The notes beneath the pieces are model-generated. The model did no database searches. It was not told the origin of the DNA and was given only the letters and a program-made list of their open reading frames with translations. The translations under genes were made by a program, and so were the position numbers. This document shows positions 1 through 9,800 of a DNA stretch of 23,893 bases, in pieces. Source of the DNA: Elysia marginata (taxonomy: Eukaryota > Mollusca > Gastropoda > Plakobranchidae). Within the stretch, counting starts at the first letter, position 1. Each line of letters opens with the position of its first letter. The stretch is taken from positions 790,616 to 814,508 of the forward strand of contig BMAT01006665.1 of NCBI GenBank assembly GCA_019649035.1, given 5' to 3'.

Positions 1-761
1 TTCATCTTCTAGATCTAGAAATCACAGAAGCCCGCAATCACTCTCCGTCACACTCTCACCTTTCCTCATCAAAATGCCTAAGCGAAGTAAAGCGCTGTCG
101 ACTCACTGCTTAGCCAAAACGCCGAGGCAGATGATTGCAGTATGATCTAGGTCAAGGTTTGAGGCCTTATTAACTGTGGTGGAGGAGCCCATAATTATAA
201 TTGTTTAGCAGTCTTCCTTAGTTAGACGAACAACATAGGCAATGTAGGACCGTTTGAATGGGATCGGTGACTCTCATATAAGGATCGTTTTTTCCGCAAA
301 AATTCTCAATCAATCGGATGCCTTGGTTTTCACCTTTACCTAAAATAATTCAACTATCTTTGCTGAAAACCGCAAAATTCGCGGGCATGTCACTAGTGTA
401 ACATAAATACAGGTTACCAAGAGGAAGTAAATTTATGAGAAAAATTAAAACCTCTATAAATCAATAACTAATGAATTTGATTTTATGGCATAAATTTGAA
501 GAGTTGCATTGAAAAAAACTTATATATTAAAAATGATGTAAGAACAAGAAATCAAAGTTAGTTGTTTTGTTTCTTTTATTATATGCTTTAGAAAATCCTT
601 TCTTAAAACACACAAAAAAAAAAAATTAGAAGACATTCTTCATTTTTTAGGTGATACATTTATATCGAAGGTTCTAGAGCTGATAAATTAGCCATAAGTG
701 TGCACTGAGTTAAAGAAACAAACAATAAAAAAGCAATAGGAAAACTGACTAAGGAACATAC
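1..761. other. MIC60 intron running off the left edge
   Basis: This stretch follows the donor of exon p. No further MIC60 exon was recognised on the minus strand. Bases 1-400 are less AT-rich than the rest and include one TCTAGATCTAGA palindrome at about 8-20; 400-700 is AT-rich with an A11 run near 613. No gene is supported here. Confidence 0.6.
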
Positions 762-882
762 CGTTTCCTATTTTTACATCAGGTAAAAGACTCTCGATTT
801 CTTTTTGAAATTGCTTCTTTCCCTTGTCGACCAGGTCCTTATACTTAAGCATGACGTTTGCCTCAGATTCAGCCTGTCTAAT
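762..882 (-). CDS. IMMT: MIC60 exon p: last exon seen in the window
   Basis: 121 nt after ATATTACAG, with donor AACG|GTATGT. It starts IRQAESEANVMLKYKDLVDK and ends IESLLPDVKIGN. The QAESEAxVxxxYxxLV block is diagnostic for MIC60 and is followed in homologues by a region rich in His/Ala helices, which is not in this window. Phase 0 in, phase 1 out, so the gene continues past position 1. Confidence 0.95.
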
Positions 883-3800
883 CTGTAATATTATAAAATG
901 GACTTGGTCATTACCACTGTAGATATTCGACTTATTTACATCAATATATAACATTTTCTGTCCAGTAGTCAGTTTCTTTTCGTGCCCATTGGCTTACTTT
1001 GTGGCGTCGTGTTCTAGAAGTAGACGCTCAGCTTTCAAACCAAGAAGGCGGGGGTTCGAGCCCTGCTTTTGGCAGGTTGACATTTAGTGCTTGAGAAAGG
1101 CTATTCACACATATCCCTCCACATCACTCATGTGTTAAAGGAATGCGCAACTAGAGGCAATGAAAGATCTTGTCAGCATGCCACAGCGATGTACTTAATT
1201 TTCTGCTCCTCTGTGAGTTCAGACAGTATTTCGGTTTGTAATGGCCTGTCGGAAAACCCATGTAAAGTGCTTAAAGCATTTTAATAGATTAAGCGCTATC
1301 TTTAAGAACCCTCTTTAATTTATTTGGCTAAATAAAAAGTCAATTTACAAGTTACAGGGATGCAAGCAGCTTAGGAGAAAAAAGCAGGAAATTTTTTATT
1401 TAGGTTTCTGAGCACGCGCTATTGATTACTAAAGCCAGCCTTGCAGTGTCTGGCAAAAACGATTTTGCCACCAATTTGGTAGGAAACTCTCTTTTTATTT
1501 TACACAGCAAACTTAATGCAACACCATCCTCGTCGGAAATTTTCCGATATAACTAGAATAAAAGTCTCCATTGATGTCTTTCGTCCTTCATTTTTTCTTT
1601 GAAATAGAAACACAATGTGAGGTTGTAGATTTCCGATCCAAGAACTTAATTTGGGCTAGATCTAGACTTGGACTGGCCGCCATGATCTAAATCTAGATTG
1701 TTGGTAAAATAATATTCTACAGTCTAGATCTAGATCTTCCTGTGTAAGGCTAAGTCTGTAACTGATTAGCTACACTGCTTCTTGATGTCTAATCTAGATC
1801 TATAGGCCTATAAAGATAGAATAGATCTAATCTAGATTTGAAGAGTAAGACTACTATTTCTAAGAGTAAGCCTCTAGTCCGGCACTTGCTTGAAAACTAA
1901 ACAGATTTAGAAAGGTCAACGAGGTGCAGCTACCACAATATGAAATATCACCGAACAAGATTGCTCTTGGCTTAAAAAGACAAAGTGCACAAGATTGCTC
2001 GGGGCTAGATCTTGATGTAATATAAGAAAGGATTATAAAGGACTCTTGATGTTTTGATCAGTCATAGAACCATGTTCGTAAATCGTAGAAGTGGACAGAT
2101 AACGTTATTTATGACTACACCGAGTATACAAAAGATAAAGAAGGAAAATTATCGACAGCATACTTTTACTTTCACTTTTACGCTCATTGGTCAAGAATTA
2201 CAAAATTGTGTGGACAGTTTCAAAGTCCTCACGAAAAAGAAATCAAGCGATGAGATTATATAATAAATATTTAAACAGAAATCAACTCACGGATAAACAC
2301 AAAAAAATAATCAATATTGCCATAGAATCGGAAAAAGGTGTATACACTTTAATAATCCGTTTTGGGAAATTTGAGCAGCGCCACTAATGCCCCAGCAGAC
2401 CAGTACATTTCAAGGCCACTTTAAACCATATGCAGGGTGTTGCAGGCTCATATCACAAATTCAAGAATTGGCTGTAGCTGGGTACCCATTTTACAGGTGG
2501 GTGGACTGGGGAAAGTTAGGGTAAATTGCTTCATTGCTCCCTTTTGATTTTCTGGTCGTCTTTTCTTGGTTTAAGTTCTTACTTTATAAGATTATAATTT
2601 TTCCGACTTTTTTTTTTTGCTGATTGTCTGGTTGAAATAGGAATACGAAAATCAGAAAATCGGAAAAATAGGGAGAGAGGAAAAAATCGGAATTCCATTT
2701 ACAATCGGAAAACTTGCATCCCTGAAGTTAATAAAAGCACAAGGTGTTACAATATAAATGATTGCTAGACAAATAAGAAAAGATTAACCTGGGATGAAAA
2801 ACATATTTTTCTGCACTTTGAAATAAACCTTTTTCTACTAAAAGCAATAGCTATTTTAATTTTTTTAAAGGTGGTTATTTTAATTCAATCACTGTCAAAG
2901 GTAGTCAGTTATCATTGTGCTTAATTGTACTTCTAAGCCTTTGTTACAAATATTAAGTTACATGTGAAATATATAATTGCTGAGAGCAACTAAAACCTCA
3001 CTAAGTCAATTCACATATATGACCAGCAATAAAGGTAAATTGTGGGTTCTAATATGTAGGCTACCTAAACTCTTCGTTGTAATTTCCAACTGATGAACAA
3101 AATCTTTACCATTTACAAAATAGAAAAGTCGACACAAAGGCAATAAAAAAAAGAAAAGGCGTGCAAGTTAAAAAATTGCCAACCTGTGCAGTAGACCCAC
3201 TTATGTCTTTCAGAAAGTCACTTATCCTCTTTGATGCAGGGACAATGGCTGGGTTTTGTTTGGTGACTTTGTTGCTTTTTCCACTGTTAATAATTTCACG
3301 CAGATTTTCAATTGTTCTCCTGAAAGACAAAAACATTATCTTTTCTTTAATATACAGCCTAAATAATTTTCTTAACCTTTCATTTTCCTTATAGTCACAA
3401 TTCACAAAAGCTTCCAAGTCTTAATCTTTTCATGACACATCGCATCCGTTCAATGCGGCGCTGGGCTATTCCACCTGTACACAATTTTAGTTTTTTTTTA
3501 ATAAAAAAAAGGAATCAAGGCATAGTAAACTAAATAAAAGAGATAACACGGCTACACTAACTTTGCCTCTGCAATAAGGTCATGTGCTCTGTCCTTGGCA
3601 TACTCTCTTTCACTGTATGCGATTGCAACAGCTTCCCACTGAGCATCTTTTTGTAATATCTGTCAAAAGCACAGAAAACAAAACAACTAGAATTATTACA
3701 AATATGAAAGGAAAGATAATTAACTTGGTGATGAAGCTCAAATGTTTGAAAAGTTGTTGTGAATTTACAGTTTTACAAGAAAATAAATAATATTCTATTT

Positions 3801-6800
3801 TGAAAAAGGAAGCACGGGTAGTGTTTACTAGCAAGGCCAACGCCCAACAAACATTGAAGAGAGAGCCTCCGACTGCAGGGGGGGGGGGGGAGGGACTATT
3901 TATGGGATGTGAGAATGATAGGGCCCTTAATTAGAAAACACTTATGCCACCATTTGCAAATGGATCACCATGAAACTTAGCAACCAATCAGAAAAGAGGT
4001 CAGTCTAAATGTATGTAAAAGAACAAGTGTTTATCTTGTGTTTTACAGGTACAGTTTGTCTGTTGAAAATTTTATTTGGGGTTTTTATAAAATACTGAAT
4101 ATCTGGAAACTTGATAGGCTAGTATTAAACATATCTTTATTACTTTCAAATTTCAAGGCTGTATGATAAATACTCTTTACGCTACATCTGAAAGTTGAAC
4201 GCTAGGTATGGCAAAAACGAGGTTGCCATTTGCATAGGCAGAGGGCTCATGACCCTGAAACACAGCCTAGCGAAATCGCATTGTGTCACATGCCCACCTG
4301 TGCTATATCAGAGGGTATGTCAATAGCAGCTAATGTATGGAGCAACTCCACTAGATCTACATTCTATTCTTTGGAATTCTTGCATACTTGTCTTTCCCCT
4401 CCTTCTAACACTTCATTACAAGCAAGTGCTGCTTGAAATTTTGGTACCAAAAACAAATTGATGGAGATACTAAAATATGATTCACAATAAAATCAAGCAT
4501 GTCTGAAAGCGGAGTAAAAAAATCAAGGCAAAACAGCCATTTGGTTAATAATAGGCCCTAAGCTCATGACATTTGCAATATTTACAAGAATAAATATTAC
4601 AGGGCTGTCACTCAGATGTGGTTCAATCCACTGATTTTTCACGCTCATCGAAAAAAAGCCTCTTTGTAGTTAGTTCCCACATTAAAACATTGATAACCAT
4701 CATAAAAAATTTTAAAGCCAGCAACAGGATAATAGTATGTTACCCTTTCTCAAACCTTACATAATCTTAAGGAATTTTTCATGCCTATTTTTTCAATTGT
4801 TAAAATTACAACATTTATTTCACAACCCATTTTAATTATATTCAAATTCATACTTACAAGATGCACTGATTGTTCTGTGACTATTCAGCTCCCCATAAAA
4901 ACTTCAGAAGTGCTTTTCTTTATTTATGGCAAGAAATATTGGTGATATATTGCATAGACTTATATACTTGTAGAAAGATACTGAACTAATGAAAGTGAAG
5001 ATTGCATTTTACCAAATTACAAACCAAAGCATCACCAGTGGCACCCCCCCGCCCCAACAATTTTGATATGTGAATCATGTCGTGTTAAGTCAATGCAGAA
5101 TAGTGTTGACTTGAGTTACCACAAGAGAGTCTCCCAGGGTCATAATGCTAGTTTGCAATTTTAAAGGAAAAAACCCTTGTTTAGCACTTCTTTTGTTTTT
5201 TAGATGGAGGCTGGCTAATATGAGCCTCTTTTGCTCTCTTCACTTGATGGCATGTGAAAGCAGTATCCACTACCCTTTTGATGTGGGCCATGGTAGACTA
5301 TTCTAATCTGATAGGTTTAATCTAAATCTGGATCAGATCTTTACCAGTATCACTGGAAAATGCAAAGTTCACTAGATCTAACGTCATTAAACTTAAGCAG
5401 GACGCGGTTCGAGTTAGCTCTACACTCTAACTACAAACTAATCTAGATTAGATCTAGATTTAGATCTATTGCGACGAGACAGCCTTGTTAGCATGAACAA
5501 GCAGGCAGCGTTTTCCTGGTACAGTATACATTTTGCCGCTGTTGTATTCAGTATCACACGATCTTTTGACCTACTAAATACCATCAGATTGCAGTGATCT
5601 ATTATGTAAAGTTAGCTAACTATAATAGATAACTGTCGGATTGTTATGAAACTTAGCAGACAATCATACAAAATGCCGATGCTTCATGTGGTTTTGTTTA
5701 CATAGAAGATGAGATAATTATGAGTTTGTAAAGTTGTAGACCGTTGTTCCCTTTCCTATGGTCCGATCACTCCTAGATCTAGGATACTTTATTAATATGT
5801 GTAGAATATGTTAATCTGTGTTTTAGTTTATAAATAGCAACACTTTAAACACAAGAAAAATCATGCTGAACGGTAAAATGCGATCGTCAAATCCCGACTC
5901 TGGGTCTAGGGAATTGGCGCCCCTGAGTTGAGTCACCCAACTCGAGCAGGTAGGTGAAGGACGCGCCGGTTATGAGATCGAGGCGTGCTGAAGTGTTACC
6001 GCTCGTTTATTGGTGACATTAGAGAATGTTGACTTGAAGTTGAACTCTCGCGAGTTCAGGGGTCAAGTTAGTCTGATCATATACCCGGGTACTGGTAAGC
6101 CTCTCATTACTGAATGCCTCTTTCTACCGATCGATGAAGCAACTGCCGTTGCCGTGTATCCGTGGCCGCCACGGACAATTTTTTGGTCAAAGGTTGCAAA
6201 AATATAACGGTAGATCAGGCCACGGACACATGGAGAATCTCACTAAAATCTGCAGATCAGACCATGGACCCACGGAAAATCTAACGATCCACGGGTTTTC
6301 CGTGGATCCACGAATAAGTGGCAGCCCTGATTTTATCATATTTTGAATTAAAATTTGTCCATAACAAAAAAAAAACAAGGGAAAGAAAGAAAATTTAATG
6401 CCAGACACAAATTATGCATTTAAAACTACATAAGTTGCCAAATTTCATCCATGTATTCCTAAAAATAAAATAGATAACTTATATTTTCTAAAAAAAATTA
6501 TATGTTTACTTTAATGTCATTACTATGGTAATAACAGCAGCTGTTAATTGTTTTTTTAACTATTTAAATAATTGACGTAAAAAGGGCTGAGGAAAGTTTT
6601 ACTTCTATCAAGTATCATTTACGACCACCTTAAAAGTAAAGAGTAACTGTTTAAAGAAGCAGAAAATTAAGAACCATTAAAATTTATTATTTCAATTAGG
6701 ATCAAGGAAAAACGTGCAAATGCTAAATTTTTACTATAACTCGCAAATGAAAAAAAATATATATACATCTGCAGTATCATCCATGGCTTGACGCAAAAGC

Positions 6801-9800
6801 TTGGTGTGATTGCGGACAGCAGAGGCATAGTCGACTTGTGCTTTAACTGCTTCTTCAGAAAGGCTTTCACAGTTTGTCAGAAGTTTGTGAACTGCCACTT
6901 CAAAGGCTAAATTTGGAGAGTTTAAAAAAACAAAATAAAATTAAGAATTGGTTTTGGAATTCACTTGTTCTGAAGCAATTGTTTGGTCCAGAAAACTTAA
7001 ATGCATACATAAATTATGAGTGATAAAGCAAATAAGAAAATAAATTGCCTGTAACAAGAGAGTATGTTTTTAAAAAGTAAGATAAATATTTTGATATGGT
7101 TAGAATTTTTTAGGAGAAAAAGAAAGGCAGTTACCAGCATTATCTGCCTTCTCCTCATCTTCAATTCTTCTCAACTGAGCCTCCACAGATTGCTTTTCTG
7201 AAGTTTTTTCCACCTTTTTGTCTGAAAAAAATAATTTAACTTCATTAAACTTGTATTTTATATTGCAGAATGAAAAGTTACGTTCTACAAAAATAAATAA
7301 CAGGTTGTGTACATATTTTGCTTCTTTTAAAAATAAAATGTATGTTAGCTCGTCTACTAAGGAATACTTACAAAATCAGGAACTTTTTGCATTATATCAC
7401 TTGTGATCTTCAGCATTCAAAACAATTAAGTGCTGTGGATTTCAAAAAAATATCAACACTCAAAAATTCCACAACTGAACACATCCAAAACTACCCTTCT
7501 CTGTACATAATGTGACAGGCTTCGAAGCCCTTGTTTTGATCTGGCAAACATGTGTCAAGCTAATCTTTGTTAAAACATAGACTTAAATCTCTGTCTAAAC
7601 TCTTTTAAACCATGGAATTTCTTACCAGTTTCTTTTTCTGTGTTCAAGGCTGTAGATTGCCCCTTAGAATTTTTTTCTGTAAGTACCACAGCAAACAAGA
7701 GAGAGTATTAGTTGCACTTTCATGAAAAATATTAGCATATGTCATGAAATGCTCTTTTGCGATACTTCTAGACTTTACAAATGATATATTTATTGTACTA
7801 AAATGCAATAAAAAGAGATGTTTTTAATTCCTGTGAGTCGAATTAGTCTTGCATCTGCAATCAGAACTAGAATTTAGACAAAAATTATAAAAGATATAAT
7901 ACTATATTCCAAATATCACAGTTACAAACACATTGTGGTATGGTCTTCTGCAATGGCCAGCATTATGCTCCGATGCAAAAAAAGCTGAGTCACTAATTAG
8001 GCTGAAACAGAATTATTTATTTAATTCAAGAGGAACCAGAAAAAAGTAACAAAAAATAACAAATAAAACAAGATCAGAAAAAAAGTAACAAAAAACGAGA
8101 AACACAAAAATAATTGAATACAATAACAATAATAACACTGATCGATTGAGATGAATCATTAAATTATATAGTTTTCTTAAATTATTTTTACAAAAAAATT
8201 TGCGTTGTGAGTTCAATTTGTTGAGGGCTTCTGACCGTGGACTTTGCCTTCAGATCCGATAGTCAGCACACAGCCAATTGCAGTGTTCCATTAAACCTAG
8301 TTCCTGTAAAAAATCTTATTTCTAAAACTGAAAAGCGTTATGTTGGAGATCTATTATAAAAGGAATTAAGCATGTAAAGTGACCTACTAAAATGTACTTT
8401 GAAACTCAAAATTGATTCAATAGAAAAATGAACGAAAAGAACACAAGAATGTAAGCAAAAGTAAATAAAATATTCACTGAACAATTGAAACTGTAAGTGA
8501 CCTTCATGGGGAGGAGATTTCAACAATTGCTCGAGGTCTATTTCTTGTAACTGAGGGAGATAAGATTGCTGTGTGGCAACTTCTGGTGCTGTGGATTGAG
8601 ATATATTCGTTAACAAAGACAGCAATTTGTGTTAGATAGTTTCATCCATAAGAAGCAGTCTTTTTGCTTTTTTTTATTATATGTTTTTGTTTGTTTTTTT
8701 TAATCACTGAAGACCTAGGACATAGCTTGTCTTGATGCTCAGGAAACAGTTTCATATATGGTTAAACAGAATATTATATTTGAGTGGAGCTTGACTGTTC
8801 ATGATTTTTATGCACGGTCATGTCCATGATGAAGTTCTCTTGTAATCTACATGGAGTTTTTGTTTATGCACAAAATGTATAAAGGATCAATATGTCTGGG
8901 ATTCTTGCAACCAATTTTTGCCTTTAGCGTCATCAAGACAATCCTACATAATTTTTAAATTTCCTCAACTGCTATTTATCCAACAAGTGTCATAAAGATT
9001 GAAAATTAAATAATTGAGCTAGATTCCAATTTTTTGCACACCATGAGTCTGGGTACCTGTAAGCCCGTGAAGGGGATTTAATCTGTGAGCTATTACTTCC
9101 TCTGTGAGTCTTTTCTCTGGATCTGATGACATGGTAAAAAAAATTTTTTTTTGCAAACTGAAATTTAAAGGTAAATCTTTTTTATTCAAACAATGAAAAG
9201 ATTTTAAAAATTTAGACTGCAATAACTAATTGGCCTCACCTCTGTTCAATAAAGAAGAAAAGCCATACCTGAAAACAACATTTGAGCTGCCTGAAGATAA
9301 AATATTCCTTTACAAACACCTATCTATGTTTTTTTTTCTTCATTTTTTGGCTATTTCAGCTAAAAAACTAAACAAGTAAAAAAAAAGAAAACATAACTTT
9401 GCACATTAAGAAAACTAAATATATATTAACAAAAATGTATTTTACAAAACTATCACAAATTTACGTCAATCACTTGAGTGAGGGGGAAAAAAGGGTAAAA
9501 AAATACCAAGAAAAAAAAGGCTTTTCATGAAAGAAAATAAGCAGTTAAAAATGTGTCAAAAGGCAAACAAAAATGCATGAAAAATTTCTTTCACCTTCCA
9601 GCATCTTAAAGAGATTTTTCGTTTTCAATGAACTGTTTTGCTGAGGATCTACAACATGTAATTATAAGCATTGTGTCTTTTAAAACATAAATTTCTAATT
9701 GTTACAAACACAAGATAATGAGGCACAATTTATGTTATGCAATATGCAAGCAAAACAAATTGTTATTTTAAAAGATGTCCTTCTAGAAATTCATATGAAG

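Larger units (their letters stand above)
1355..2724. mobile_element. Possible hAT-like non-autonomous DNA transposon
   Basis: The interval begins CAGGGATGCAAG (1355-1366) and ends with the exact inverse CTTGCATCCCTG (2713-2724). The flanking bases AAGTTA lie directly on both sides, as expected of a target duplication. Short inverted ends starting CAGGG are typical of the hAT superfamily, though hAT usually makes 8-bp duplications. The right end carries several ATCGGAA(A) motifs (about 2655-2712), like subterminal transposase-binding repeats. No transposase coding is visible. A SINE body (2427-2535) and a TCTAGATC cluster (about 1657-1840) lie inside. Confidence 0.5.
883..3183 (-). other. MIC60 intron between exons o and p
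   Basis: A 2301-bp intron. It holds the SINE head, the putative CAGGG-ended element and the TCTAGATC cluster. The remainder (about 2725-3183) is AT-rich with no further structure seen. Open frames near 1087-1284 and 2054-2387 have no recognisable protein content. Confidence 0.7.
3660..6766 (-). other. MIC60 intron between exons l and m
   Basis: A 3107-bp intron, the longest gap-free one here. It carries the G13 run, one TGGCAAAAACGA hairpin and the putative 4600-6329 element. Bases 5880-6330 are clearly more GC-rich and CpG-bearing than the surroundings, in line with inserted DNA. No exon is needed between l and m on phase or homology grounds. Confidence 0.7.

Noticed and set aside
74-145. 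Short frame starting MPKRSKALSTHC after a clean ATG context
   Set aside because: Only 23 codons, no recognised family, and no splice partner visible.
3420-3480. GC-richer patch with a good acceptor on the minus strand between MIC60 exons m and o, reading QRRIERMRCVMKRLRLG
   Set aside because: Exon m joins exon o directly in phase and in agreement with homologues. Inclusion with this acceptor would give a stop or the wrong frame. A rare poison exon cannot be excluded.
8263-8303. Possible alternative terminal exon: acceptor TTTTTTACAG, twelve codons in frame from exon h, then TGA
   Set aside because: There is no similarity, and a short open run of this length in one frame is expected by chance. 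Only transcripts could rescue it.
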